Assembly (NCBI GenBank): GCA_963830565.1
Contig: CAWHMO010000002.1
Span: 1-64,000 of the forward strand
DNA from: DATFDN01 sp963830565
Lineage (GTDB): Bacteria > Pseudomonadota > Alphaproteobacteria > Acetobacterales > Acetobacteraceae
Reading direction: 5' to 3'
DNA length: 64,000 nucleotides
Part shown: in pieces, positions 28,021-36,213 of the stretch
Layout of the letters: each line of letters begins with the position of its first letter
Position numbering within the stretch: the stretch's first letter is position 1
The notes under the pieces: generated by a model
What the model was told of the DNA's origin: nothing
The model's input: the letters and a program-made list of their open reading frames with translations, nothing else
Databases searched by the model: none
Position numbers and translations under genes: made by a program

Positions 28021-29076
28021 TCACGGCGCAACCCTGGCGCGCAGCGCGAACAGGTCGTCGCCTTTCTGGGTGCGCGTGACCGGGGCGGTGAAGGCGGGCT
28101 CCTGGATCAGCGGATCGCTGGAAAGCCCCCCGATCAGCTTCGCCGCCGCCGCTGATTGCCCCTCCAGGGTCAGCGTGCGGTCATGCAGACCGAAGCTGGT
28201 GAGGTAGGTGTCGTCGGGAAGAAGCTCGGTCAGGCTGGCGAGGATGCGCAGCGGATTGCCGATCCGCAACTGCTCGCGCGCGATCGCATCGGCGCCAGTG
28301 CTGGCGCTGGCCAACCGCCGCCGCAGCGCCTCGACCTTGGCGATCCGTGGCTGCAGGTCGGCAATCCGGGAGTCCACCGCCCCGAGCGCGATCGACTGTC
28401 GGATCAGCGGCTGAGCCACCGCCGCCAGCGCCAGCACCGCGCACACGGAGGCGCCGAGCAGCACCGCCCGGCGCCTCCGACGCTCCCGCCCGGTGGGCGG
28501 GCGCTCGATGCGCAACGTCCGCACCGTGCCGCCAGCCCCGCCAAACTCGAGCAGGGAAGGCGCCGCCCCGGCCCGCTCCAGCGGCGCGACGAGGCCCAGC
28601 AGGAGCGCGCGGGGCACGACCGAGAGCCGCAGCCGCAGCACGCCCGCGCTTGTGTCGCGGGACTGCACGTCGAAGCTCCAGTACACCTCGTCGGCCTGAA
28701 ACGGCGTGAACCGGTCCATCTCGTAGGCCAGCACGCGGCTCAGCTCATCGGCCGCCGCCAGCGGCAGCGTCACCTCGCGCTCCAGCAGCCACGATGCCGG
28801 CGGACGCACCACCACGGGCAGACCCCGCCGGCGCTGCCGCAGGACGGGCTCAGCCGGCGCAATTCCGGCGTCAGCGAGAGTGAACCGAAGCCGCTCCGCC
28901 TCGCGCCGGCTCCGCCGCTCGCTCAGCACCACGAGGAGATCCGCCGTGGCCGGCTCCGGACGCAGCGTGAAGACGAACGCACTGGCCGGGCCGAACGGCG
29001 CGGCACGCCAGCGCGCCGGCACCAGATCGCGCAACTGCGCCGTCCACCAGCTCAGCAGGTGCTTGAATGCGTTCAT
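28021..29076 (-). CDS. gspL: Type II secretion inner-membrane platform protein GspL (PilN-like)
   Basis: 351 residues from ATG 29076. The N-terminal cytoplasmic part has an actin-like/PilM-type pattern (VTLPLAAADELSRVLAYEMD, DEVYWSFDV). A single transmembrane helix occurs near residue 230 (AVLLGASVCAVLALAAVAQP), followed by a periplasmic coiled coil (IADLQPRIAKVEALRRRLAS). The C-terminus carries the PilN/GspL ferredoxin-like fold (LTELLPDDTYLTSFGLHDRT). GspL recruits the ATPase GspE to the membrane and binds GspM. It is transcribed divergently from gspI-J-M-C-K, with 109 bp shared upstream DNA. Confidence 0.8.
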   Translation of the reverse strand: MNAFKHLLSWWTAQLRDLVPARWRAAPFGPASAFVFTLRPEPATADLLVVLSERRSRREAERLRFTLADAGIAPAEPVLRQRRRGLPVVVRPPASWLLEREVTLPLAAADELSRVLAYEMDRFTPFQADEVYWSFDVQSRDTSAGVLRLRLSVVPRALLLGLVAPLERAGAAPSLLEFGGAGGTVRTLRIERPPTGRERRRRRAVLLGASVCAVLALAAVAQPLIRQSIALGAVDSRIADLQPRIAKVEALRRRLASASTGADAIAREQLRIGNPLRILASLTELLPDDTYLTSFGLHDRTLTLEGQSAAAAKLIGGLSSDPLIQEPAFTAPVTRTQKGDDLFALRARVAP

Positions 29077-29185
29077 CAACTCGGCGGTCCGCGGGCGCGC
29101 ACTCTGCCGTCCGCCGGGGTTCTCGGCAAGGGAAGTCGGGCCTGATAGGATGGGACGGCGCACGGGAGCAAGACGGGACCGCCAC

Positions 29186-29620
29186 ATGCGACCGGGCCGA
29201 TCCGGGGATCGAGGTTTCACCCTTCTCGAGGTGCTGGTCGCCTTCATCATCGCCGCCCTGGCGTTGGGCGAGCTGTTCTCGGTGGCGGCCAGCGATCTGC
29301 GATCGGTGGCGGTGGCCGGCCGCTACGAGGAGGCGCTGTCGCGGGCCCGTTCCCATCTCGCCGGGGCCGGCCTCGGCGGGATGCTGGTGGCGGGCGAGCA
29401 GCAGGGCGAGGATGGCGGCGGATACCACTGGGCGATGCGCATCAGCCAGGTCGCCGTGGCGGCCTTGCCGGAGTCCGGATCATCGCCGTCCACGCCGCAA
29501 GGGCCGCGCCCCGCCTTGTATCTCGTCACCGCCTCGGTGTCCTGGCAGGAAGGCGGGCGGGCGCGGAGCGTCCGGCTGATCACGGAGCGGGTGGCGCCCG
29601 CCGCCCCGGCAAGCCCATGA
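29186..29620 (+). CDS. gspI: Type II secretion minor pseudopilin GspI
   Basis: 144 residues from ATG 29186. The type IV prepilin signal is SGDRGFTLLEVLVAFIIAAL: cleavage after Gly, then Phe and Glu at +5. It is followed by the hydrophobic helix (ALALGELFSVAASDLRSVAV) and a small globular domain. Position before gspJ with a 4-bp ATGA overlap matches the usual I-J order. Minor pseudopilins form the tip complex that primes pseudopilus assembly in the periplasm. In-frame starts upstream (29150) give a less likely long leader. Confidence 0.85.
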   Translation: MRPGRSGDRGFTLLEVLVAFIIAALALGELFSVAASDLRSVAVAGRYEEALSRARSHLAGAGLGGMLVAGEQQGEDGGGYHWAMRISQVAVAALPESGSSPSTPQGPRPALYLVTASVSWQEGGRARSVRLITERVAPAAPASP

Positions 29621-30210
29621 ACGCGCGGCGCACGGCGGGATTCACCCTGCTCGAGATCCTGGTCGCCCTGGTCGTGCTTGGCTTCCTGATGGTCGGCTTG
29701 TCCCAGGGCGTGCGTTTCGGCCTGACCGCCTGGGGGATGCAGGAGCGCATCATCGGCCAGCGCGGTGACCTCGACGCGGTGGACCGGGTGCTGCGCCAGC
29801 TCATCGGGCAGATGGACCCGGGCACCCGGTCCGACCCGCCCAAGGTCGCGGGCACACAGGCGCGGTTCGCGTTCACCTCCGCGTTGCCCTTGATGGCCGA
29901 TGGCGAGAGCGCCGACATGCTGCTGATGGTGGACCCCGCGCATCGGCTGTCACTGCGGTGGACGCCGCACCTGCACGCCAAGCGGACCGCCCCACCCCCG
30001 CCCCCGCGCACCGAGGAACTCCTGGGAGGGATCGAACGCGCGCAGTTCGCCTATTGGCGTCCCAGCCCCGGCGGCGGGAGCTGGGTCGGCACGTGGGATG
30101 GGAAGTCCCTGCCGGCGCTGGTCCGCATCCGTATCGTATTCCCGGAGGGAGACCGCCGGCACTGGCCGGACATCGTCGCCGCCCCGCTTCGCATGAACTC
30201 GGAACGCTGA
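29617..30210 (+). CDS. gspJ: Type II secretion minor pseudopilin GspJ
   Basis: 197 residues from ATG 29617, overlapping gspI by ATGA. Prepilin leader ARRTAGFTLLEILVALVVLG with +5 Glu. The body contains LDAVDRVLRQLIGQMDPGTR, typical of GspJ, and ends with a beta-rich domain (ALVRIRIVFPEGDRRHWPDI). GspJ sits with I and K in the pseudopilus tip. A run of prolines (AKRTAPPPPPRTEE) occupies the loop before the last third. About 60 bp separate it from gspM. Confidence 0.85.
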   Translation: MNARRTAGFTLLEILVALVVLGFLMVGLSQGVRFGLTAWGMQERIIGQRGDLDAVDRVLRQLIGQMDPGTRSDPPKVAGTQARFAFTSALPLMADGESADMLLMVDPAHRLSLRWTPHLHAKRTAPPPPPRTEELLGGIERAQFAYWRPSPGGGSWVGTWDGKSLPALVRIRIVFPEGDRRHWPDIVAAPLRMNSER

Positions 30211-30270
30211 TAGATTTCCGAAGGTGAGCATTCCCATGCGATTGCCGGCTTGGTTGCGTGGTGACGGAGT

Positions 30271-30867
30271 ATGACACTCGATCTGCCGACCGGCCCGCGC
30301 GGTCGCGTGCTGGCGCTTGGCCTGACCGTCCTCGCGCTGCTTCTGGTCTGGTTCGGGATCATCGGCCCGGTGCTGGCGTGGTATTCCGGGCGGACCGAGA
30401 GACTGGACCAGCGGCTGATGCTGGCGCGGCGCATGGCCGATCTCGCGGCCACTCTGCCCCAGCTTGAGCACCAGGCCGCCACCCTGCCCGCGCCCAGTGC
30501 CAATCCGGACGCGCTGCTGCCCGGCGAAACCGACGCGGTGGCGGCGGCGACGTTGCAGGAGCGGATGCAGGAGATGGCGAGCGAGGCCGGCGCCTCGCTT
30601 TCGAGCGTCGAGATGCTGCCGGCCACGCAGCTCGGCCAGTTCCGGCGCATCGGCCTGCGTGTCGCGCTCCACGCTGAGATGCCGAACGTGGTGCATCTGC
30701 TCCAAGGCGTGGAGGCGGCAAAGCCGCGCATGCTGGTCGATGAGCTGGACCTGCAGCGCCACCTGGTGTTGGCCAGGCTGAACACGCCCGACCTCGACGC
30801 CAAGTTCGTCGTGTATGCGTTCCGCGCCGGCGGGGCCGCACCCGCCGCCACGCGGAGCACGCAATGA
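30271..30867 (+). CDS. gspM: Type II secretion platform protein GspM-like
   Basis: 198 residues from ATG 30271. A short N-terminal cytoplasmic part is followed by one membrane helix (VLALGLTVLALLLVWFGIIG), a coiled coil (ERLDQRLMLARRMADLAATL) and a periplasmic ferredoxin-like domain (MLPATQLGQFRRIGLRVALH, VVHLLQGVEAAKPRMLVDEL). This is the layout of the GspM type II family (PF10741) and of PilO. GspM pairs with GspL. It overlaps the next gene by 4 bp. Assignment is by layout and position more than by a sharp motif. Confidence 0.75.
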   Translation: MTLDLPTGPRGRVLALGLTVLALLLVWFGIIGPVLAWYSGRTERLDQRLMLARRMADLAATLPQLEHQAATLPAPSANPDALLPGETDAVAAATLQERMQEMASEAGASLSSVEMLPATQLGQFRRIGLRVALHAEMPNVVHLLQGVEAAKPRMLVDELDLQRHLVLARLNTPDLDAKFVVYAFRAGGAAPAATRSTQ

Positions 30868-31466
30868 GCCGGGCGTTCCCGGTGCTGCTGCTGTGTCTCG
30901 CGCTGGCCCTGGGCGGGGTTCTGTATGTCGAAGCTCGCTCTGGACCGCCTGGCACGGATGCCAGCGAGCCGGGCGCGGCCCGTGTCGCCGAACTGGTTCG
31001 TCCGGCTCGGCGCGCTCCGGCCGATAACGCGGGCCCCCTGGTCGCAACGATCCTCGCCCGGCCGCTGTTCAGCCCCACAAGGCGCCCGGCGGCGACGAGC
31101 GCCGGGCCGGTCAAGGCAGCCGCCGAGATGCCGCGATTGGCGGGCGTGCTGGTGAGCGATGCCGGCAGCGGCGCTATTTTCGCTCGGCCTGGTGAGAAGG
31201 CCACCGTGGTTCATGCCGGGGATCGGATCGGCCCGTATCAGGTGACTTCGATTTCAGCTGGAGAGGTTACGCTTCTCGGTCCTGCTGGTCCCATTACCAT
31301 GCACCCGGTGTTCGCAAATGCGGCGGAGTCGCCGGCAGCCGCGCCCGCCTCCGCGCCGGTGGCAAGACCCTTTTATCCGCGCTCCGCGCCCGCGCAGGTC
31401 GGCATCCCATCGCTCGCCGAGGTGCAGAACATGATCGCGAAGCAGCAAGCTGAGGCGCCGAAGTGA
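30864..31466 (+). CDS. gspC: Type II secretion clamp protein, GspC-like (HR domain)
   Basis: 200 residues from ATG 30864. An N-terminal membrane helix (VLLLCLALALGGVLYVEARS) is followed by a Pro/Ala linker and the homology region: ILARPLFSPTRRP then MPRLAGVLVSDAGSGAIFAR, VVHAGDRIGPYQVTSISAGE, VTLLGPAG. LAGV...A.....G.....V..GD.I....V..I....V.L is the T2SSC pattern that docks onto the N0 domain of GspD. No PDZ domain follows; the tail is a Pro/Ala-rich segment. GspC/GspN naming differs between systems, so the symbol is tentative. 4-bp overlaps on both sides place it firmly in the operon. Confidence 0.7.
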   Translation: MSRAFPVLLLCLALALGGVLYVEARSGPPGTDASEPGAARVAELVRPARRAPADNAGPLVATILARPLFSPTRRPAATSAGPVKAAAEMPRLAGVLVSDAGSGAIFARPGEKATVVHAGDRIGPYQVTSISAGEVTLLGPAGPITMHPVFANAAESPAAAPASAPVARPFYPRSAPAQVGIPSLAEVQNMIAKQQAEAPK

Positions 31467-32284
31467 CCGAGGCGGCCGCTCGGCAGCCGGCGCCGGACCG
31501 GCGGGAGCGTGGGTTCGCGCTGCTGATCGTGCTTTGGACGCTGGTGCTGGTGGCGCTGATCGTTTCACATATGGTGGCTTCGGCGCGGCAGGAGACGCGG
31601 CTCGCCGCCAACTTGCGGACCGAGGCCGAGCTTGGAGCGGTCGCGGACGGGGGCGTGCATGAGGCGATTTTCCACGCGCTCGACAAGTCGGTCGCGCACT
31701 GGGCGGCGGACGGCGTCCCGCACCGGATCGCCGGCCGGCAGGCTGGCCTGGAGATCCGCATTCGCAGTGAAGCAGGCAAGGTCAATCTCAACACCGCGCC
31801 CGTCGAACTGCTTTCTGCGCTGCTCCGCGAGACGGGCGTGGACGGAGCGGCGGCGGACGGCATAGCCGGGGCGATCATCACTTGGCGTGCTCGACCGGGT
31901 CAGGCCCCGTCGATGGCGGCGGCCTATCGGCAGGCCGGGCGTGGCTACGAGCCGCCCAATGCGCCATTCGAGAGCGTGCGCGAGCTGGGCAATGTGTTGG
32001 GCGTGACCCCGGCGATCTTCGGCCGGGTCGCGCCCTATCTGACCATCTATCACGAGGGCGACACCGATCCCGGAGCAGCGGACCCGGTCGTGCTGCGGGC
32101 GCTTCAGGCCGTGTATGGCTCCGTTCCGGCTTCCCGCGGCGCCGGCCTGGACGAAGGCTACATTCAGGTAGACGTGGTTGCCAGCAGCGGGCCGTCACGG
32201 GCCGAGCGCGAGGCGATCATCCGCCTCGGCCCGACGCCGGCCGGAAAGCTGTACCAGGTCATGACCTGGGGCATTGCCCCATGA
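31463..32284 (+). CDS. gspK: Type II secretion minor pseudopilin GspK
   Basis: 273 residues from ATG/GTG-type start 31463 (4-bp overlap). The leader RRERGFALLIVLWTLVLVAL lacks the +5 Glu, which is normal for GspK, the tip pseudopilin. The body contains IRIRSEAGKVNLNTAPVELL, a helix-hairpin-helix segment diagnostic of GspK, then FESVRELGNVLGVTPAIFGR and VAPYLTIY. It ends with the expected C-terminal beta domain (LYQVMTWG). GspK caps the pseudopilus. Last gene of the I-J-M-C-K operon; the ferritin-like gene converges on it 15 bp away. Confidence 0.9.
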   Translation: MTEAAARQPAPDRRERGFALLIVLWTLVLVALIVSHMVASARQETRLAANLRTEAELGAVADGGVHEAIFHALDKSVAHWAADGVPHRIAGRQAGLEIRIRSEAGKVNLNTAPVELLSALLRETGVDGAAADGIAGAIITWRARPGQAPSMAAAYRQAGRGYEPPNAPFESVRELGNVLGVTPAIFGRVAPYLTIYHEGDTDPGAADPVVLRALQAVYGSVPASRGAGLDEGYIQVDVVASSGPSRAEREAIIRLGPTPAGKLYQVMTWGIAP

Positions 32285-32299
32285 CCCGGATCGCGGACG

Positions 32300-33202
32300 T
32301 CAGGTTCCCGGGTTGATTCCGTTCGGGAAGAACAAGCCGTTCGAAGTGCCACCGCCATAGACGATGGACAGCACCTGCGCCGGGGTGCGACGGAAGGCTA
32401 GGCCGCTGGCGTCCACGTTCGAGAAGTTGAACGGGTTGCCGTAGGCGTTGGTCCCGGTATCCCCTACTCCCGAGAGCTTTGCCCTGAGCGCAGAGATTTG
32501 ATCCGTTTTGACGCCCTGGTTCTGCTGAGCGAGGGCCAAGCGGATGGCACCAGCATGATAGGCCTCGATTGCCAGAATGCTGGCGGCGTAGGAGAGATTC
32601 GTGGGATTGCTTATCGACGCAGCAGCCCCTGCGTAGGCTGTGACGCCGACATCCTCGAAGATGTACGCGCCGACCATGAAGTCAAGTTCGCTCGCGAACG
32701 GGTTGAATGTCTGCCCCGCTGGGATCAGACCGGCCGTGACGGCAAGGGTGGTGAAGCTGGTCTGCAGGTCGATGGTCGGCTCGGCGACCGCGGCGGCGCC
32801 GAGGGCGCCGCGCAGGAACTCGACATGCGAGAGCTCGTCAATGGCGATGCGGATGGCCGTGAACGCGCCCTGCGTGGTCGAGAACGGCACTAGGGTGCCC
32901 CCGGTCACGGTGCCCTTGGTTCCAACGCCAGTCGTCAGGCTCGGGTTGAGCCCCTGGCCGCTGACGGCGCGCAGGTAATACTCGGCTTCCAGGTACTCGA
33001 GATTCAGGGCAAAGTTGAGGATCTGGACATCGGTCATCGCGGTCTGTGCCAACGCCGGCTGGCTCCCCAGTGCCAGCCCGCCCACTCCCAAGGCGCTCGC
33101 GGCGGTGGCTCCGGCAACCCCGACGCCAAACCGCTTCAACGCTTGCCGGCGGTCGAGCCCGCCAGGCGTGACCAAGTCCTGATCCATTTCAGTGTCGACC
33201 AT
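32300..33202 (-). CDS. Exported ferritin-like domain protein (desiccation-related PCC13-62-like)
   Basis: 300 residues from ATG 33202. The N-terminus has a Tat-like signal (DRRQALKRFGVGVAGATAAS ... GSQPALAQT). The mature protein holds a ferritin-like bundle: LNFALNLEYLEAEYYLRAVS, AIRIAIDELSHVEFLRGALG, IFEDVGVTAYAGAAASI and AASILAIEAYHAGAIRLALA, with the Glu and His pairs of a di-iron site (EYLEAEYY, DELSHVEFL, EAYHA). This family (PF13668) includes plant desiccation-related proteins and many bacterial exported proteins. It sits inside the T2SS gene region, between gspK and gspD. It could be a secretion substrate, but that is unproven. Confidence 0.85.
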   Translation of the reverse strand: MVDTEMDQDLVTPGGLDRRQALKRFGVGVAGATAASALGVGGLALGSQPALAQTAMTDVQILNFALNLEYLEAEYYLRAVSGQGLNPSLTTGVGTKGTVTGGTLVPFSTTQGAFTAIRIAIDELSHVEFLRGALGAAAVAEPTIDLQTSFTTLAVTAGLIPAGQTFNPFASELDFMVGAYIFEDVGVTAYAGAAASISNPTNLSYAASILAIEAYHAGAIRLALAQQNQGVKTDQISALRAKLSGVGDTGTNAYGNPFNFSNVDASGLAFRRTPAQVLSIVYGGGTSNGLFFPNGINPGT

Positions 33203-33573
33203 CGTGACCTCACGTCAAAAAGATGCAATCCGCCCGGCCCGAGGGTGCAGGCGACCGAGGGCGCCCTCGCGCCCTATCTTGATACGCGCGAGAAGCAACG
33301 CTGGAACGCGGACCGGCACGAATTTTCAGTTTGGAGAATGTAACGTTCTGGTGAGTTTACGAGCCGCGGAAAACGGCCAGTGTCGGGACGCTGCCGTCAT
33401 GGAACATGCGCGGAGGTGGACGCGGCGGCCCCATCTCGACTAGCAATGCATGGATCAATGAGGCGATTCATAAGCTTGTGGCGCATTGGTTTGCAGGGAT
33501 CTTGGGTATGCGCCGCGTCTTTCGGGCCGGCGCGGCACGCGCGTCGAGCGTAACTCCGTATTCCGGCGGCAGC
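33203..33573. other. 371-bp divergent intergenic region upstream of gspD
   Basis: No gene is supported here. The stretch lies between the divergent ferritin-like and gspD genes, so it should hold promoters for both, but no convincing -35/-10 pair or operator repeat is visible. A frame upstream of gspD is open from 33406 and could lengthen that protein, but it lacks a signal peptide and has poor coding character. Confidence 0.6.
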
Positions 33574-35934
33574 ATGCCTCGCAAAATCGTTTTTCCGATG
33601 CTGATGGGTGGCGTCCTTGCCGGCTGCATCGGGCCCGCATCCGTGCCCTATCAGCGGCCCGTCGCCGTATCGCTCGGAAAGGGCGGCGCTCGGCAGCAAC
33701 GTGTGAACGGCAATCTCGGCGCACCAAGCAGCCTGCCGCCGGCCGAAATCAGCCTCGGCAGCGGGGCGAACCTGCAAGGAGCAACGGCCGGCACTGGTGC
33801 GGAATCCGACCTGGCGTCCGGGGTGGCACTGAACGGACAGGCTTCGCTCGATTTCGCCGACTCCGACATCCGCGAGGTCGCCTCCCAAATCCTTGGGACC
33901 ATTCTGAAGGTCAACTACACGATCGACCCCGCCGTAAAGGGCGTGGCGACGTTCCACTCGGCGCATCCGCTGTCGGCGGCGCAGCTTCTGTCCGTGCTGC
34001 AGGCATTGCTGGCACAGAACGGTGCCGCCCTGGTCCGATCGGGCGACCTCTACCGAGTGCTTCCGGCCGCCGCCGCCGCGAACTTGCCGGGGCTCGCGAG
34101 CAGCGACGCGATGGCGGGCAGCGTGATCGTGCCGCTGCGCTACGTCTCCGCCGGGGATCTGGCAAAGGTGCTGCAACCGGTGGTCGGGGCCAGCGTCAAG
34201 CTCGTCGCCGACCCGGGACAGAACGCGGTGCTGGTCGCCGGCGATCCGGAAGCGCGCAACGCGGTCGTGGGGCTGGTCCGCAGCTTCGACGTGGACATGC
34301 TGGCCGGGCAGTCTTACGCGCTTCTGCCGGTGCCGCAGGCCGCCAATCCCAAGGATTTCGCCACGACGTTGCAGGACGCGTTCCGCGGCCATGCGGGCGG
34401 CGGGCTGACCGGACTGGCCGATCTGGTGCGCGTTCTGCCGCTGGTGAATGCCGGCTCGGTGCTGGTGGTCGCGAGCGAGCCCCGCTACATAGCGGCGGCA
34501 CAGCGCGTCTTTCGACTGATCGAGCGCGAACAGCGAGCCACGCTCCGTAGTTGGCACGTGTACTACCTCCAGAACAGCCACGCCGATGACACCGCCTACC
34601 TGCTGCAACGGGCGTTCACGCCAAACGACGTGACGGCCCAACCGTCCGCCACGGCACCCAGTCCAGCCGCGTCGGGAACGCAGGCCGGGGGTGCGCCGGC
34701 GAGCGGTAGGTATGGCGGGGGCGGCTTCGGCGGCGGCGGCGGTGGCTTCGGCGGGGGTGGCTTCGGGGGCGGGGGCTTCGGCGGCGGGGGTCTTGGGGGA
34801 CCGGGAGCCGGGGGCGGCGGGTTTGGCGGCGGCGCTCCGCCTGGTCTCACCCTGCTGAGCCAGGGCGCGGCACCCGCCCCAGCTGCGGGCGGCGCTCCCG
34901 CCGCGGGCGCACCGGGCGGGAATCCGCTGCTCGGCGGGCTCGGCGGAGAGCAAGGCGCCGCTGCCGCGGCCGAGGCAATGCGCATCATCCCCGACCCGCA
35001 GAACAACTCCGTGCTGGTCTATGCCACGACACGGGAGGAGAACACCGTCGAGGCGATGATCCGCAAGATCGACATCCTGCCCCTGCAGGTGCGGATTGAC
35101 GCAACCATCGCCGAGGTGACGCTGAACGATGCGTTGAGGTACGGGACGCAATTCTTCTTCAAGGAAGGCGACCTCAACCAGACGCTTAGTGCCGCCCAGA
35201 CCGGGGCGCCCCTGGCGGGAAGCTTCCCCGGCTTCGTGTTCAGCGCGACTTCAAAGGCCGTGCAGGCCGCGATCTCGGCCTTGCAGCAGGTCACCACCGT
35301 CCGCGTGCTGTCCTCGCCGGAGGTGATGGTGCTGGACAACCAGCCGGCCGCGCTGCAAGTCGGCGATTTGGTCCCATACCTGACGCAGACGGGGCAAAGC
35401 ACGCTCGTCCCCGGCGCGCCGGTCATCAATTCCATCAACTATCGGCAGACCGGGGTGATCCTGAACGTCACCCCGCGCGTGAACAGCGGCGGGCTGGTCA
35501 CGCTCGACATCGCCCAGGAGGTGAGCGGCATCAACACCTCCGCGCCGGTCTATCAGGGCATCAGCTCGCCCACCTTCTCCGAGCGGCTCGTGCAATCGCG
35601 CGTCGTGGTCCAGGACGGGCAGACGGTGGGCCTCGCCGGCCTTATCACTGACAGCATCACCACCGGCAACCAGGGCATCCCGTTCCTGAAGAACGTCCCG
35701 ATCCTCGGCTTCCTGACGGGCACGCAAAACAACCAGCGCGGCCGCACCGAGCTACTGGTGCTGATCACGCCACACGTCGTGCATGACCAGCGCGACGCCC
35801 GGGCGCTCACCCAGGATCTCATCAGCCAGCTTCCCAACGCCGCCATCGTGCCGCGCTACTCGAACAGCCTGCCGCCGACCGGCGCGTCGGAGCCGAACGC
35901 GCGGCTGCTGGGGAAGCTGGGGATGCCGCCCTAG
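33574..35934 (+). CDS. gspD: Type II secretion outer-membrane secretin GspD
   Basis: 786 residues from ATG 33574, chosen because it gives a lipoprotein signal (MPRKIVFPMLMGGVLAGC). N0 domain: LDFADSDIREVASQILGTIL. N1-N2 repeats: IVPLRYVSAGDLAKVLQPVV, VLVVASEPRYIAAAQRVFRL and VYYLQNSHADDTAYLLQRAF. N3: AMRIIPDPQNNSVLVYATTR. Secretin core: IDATIAEVTLNDALRYGTQF, VRVLSSPEVMVLDNQPAALQ, VGLAGLITD and FLTGTQNNQRGRTELLVLIT. It forms the multimeric outer-membrane gate. An unusual Gly-rich tract (about residues 380-440) splits N2 from N3. It is not adjacent to gspC or gspE, unlike classical operons. Confidence 0.95.
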   Translation: MPRKIVFPMLMGGVLAGCIGPASVPYQRPVAVSLGKGGARQQRVNGNLGAPSSLPPAEISLGSGANLQGATAGTGAESDLASGVALNGQASLDFADSDIREVASQILGTILKVNYTIDPAVKGVATFHSAHPLSAAQLLSVLQALLAQNGAALVRSGDLYRVLPAAAAANLPGLASSDAMAGSVIVPLRYVSAGDLAKVLQPVVGASVKLVADPGQNAVLVAGDPEARNAVVGLVRSFDVDMLAGQSYALLPVPQAANPKDFATTLQDAFRGHAGGGLTGLADLVRVLPLVNAGSVLVVASEPRYIAAAQRVFRLIEREQRATLRSWHVYYLQNSHADDTAYLLQRAFTPNDVTAQPSATAPSPAASGTQAGGAPASGRYGGGGFGGGGGGFGGGGFGGGGFGGGGLGGPGAGGGGFGGGAPPGLTLLSQGAAPAPAAGGAPAAGAPGGNPLLGGLGGEQGAAAAAEAMRIIPDPQNNSVLVYATTREENTVEAMIRKIDILPLQVRIDATIAEVTLNDALRYGTQFFFKEGDLNQTLSAAQTGAPLAGSFPGFVFSATSKAVQAAISALQQVTTVRVLSSPEVMVLDNQPAALQVGDLVPYLTQTGQSTLVPGAPVINSINYRQTGVILNVTPRVNSGGLVTLDIAQEVSGINTSAPVYQGISSPTFSERLVQSRVVVQDGQTVGLAGLITDSITTGNQGIPFLKNVPILGFLTGTQNNQRGRTELLVLITPHVVHDQRDARALTQDLISQLPNAAIVPRYSNSLPPTGASEPNARLLGKLGMPP

Positions 35935-35944
35935 TGTACTCCAT

Positions 35945-36134
35945 CGGTGAACGATGAGTCGCTGAAACCGTCGTCGCGAGGCGCGCAGCGCCGTGGCGAT
36001 CCAGGCCCGCCGCACCATGTCGCCCATCTGGGTCGCCCATCTGGGTCGCCCATCTGGGTCGCCCGCCTGGATCGCCACACCGCCAAGAGGCGGCTCGCGA
36101 TGACAGCCTCGGCGATGCGTTTCACCGTTCAATG
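35945..36134. repeat. Palindromic intergenic repeat with 13-bp tandem core
   Basis: Inverted arms GTGGCGATCCAGGC (35993-36006) and GCCTGGATCGCCAC (36065-36078) match perfectly over 14 bp. TGAACG and CGTTCA lie near the outer edges. Between the arms are four head-to-tail copies of GTCGCCCATCTGG (36019-36070; three exact, the last GTCGCCCGCCTGG). The GTCGTCGCGAGG / GCGATCCAGG wording resembles dispersed intergenic repeats common in alphaproteobacteria. Located just after gspD, it could act as a transcription end by forming a long hairpin. Confidence 0.75.
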
Positions 36135-36213
36135 ATTCCGGGTATAGGCGGGCAGAGATAGCCCATCGTCGTGCTCACGCTCGGCGAGAGCACGACGATG
36201 GGTGAGCGAAACC

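Noticed and set aside
34596..35006. A proline/lysine-rich reverse frame across the gspD repeat
   Set aside because: It is the complement of the Gly-rich tract in GspD and has no start signal or homology.
36019..36070. The 13-bp tandem copies as a CRISPR array
   Set aside because: Units are contiguous with no spacers and no cas genes are near.
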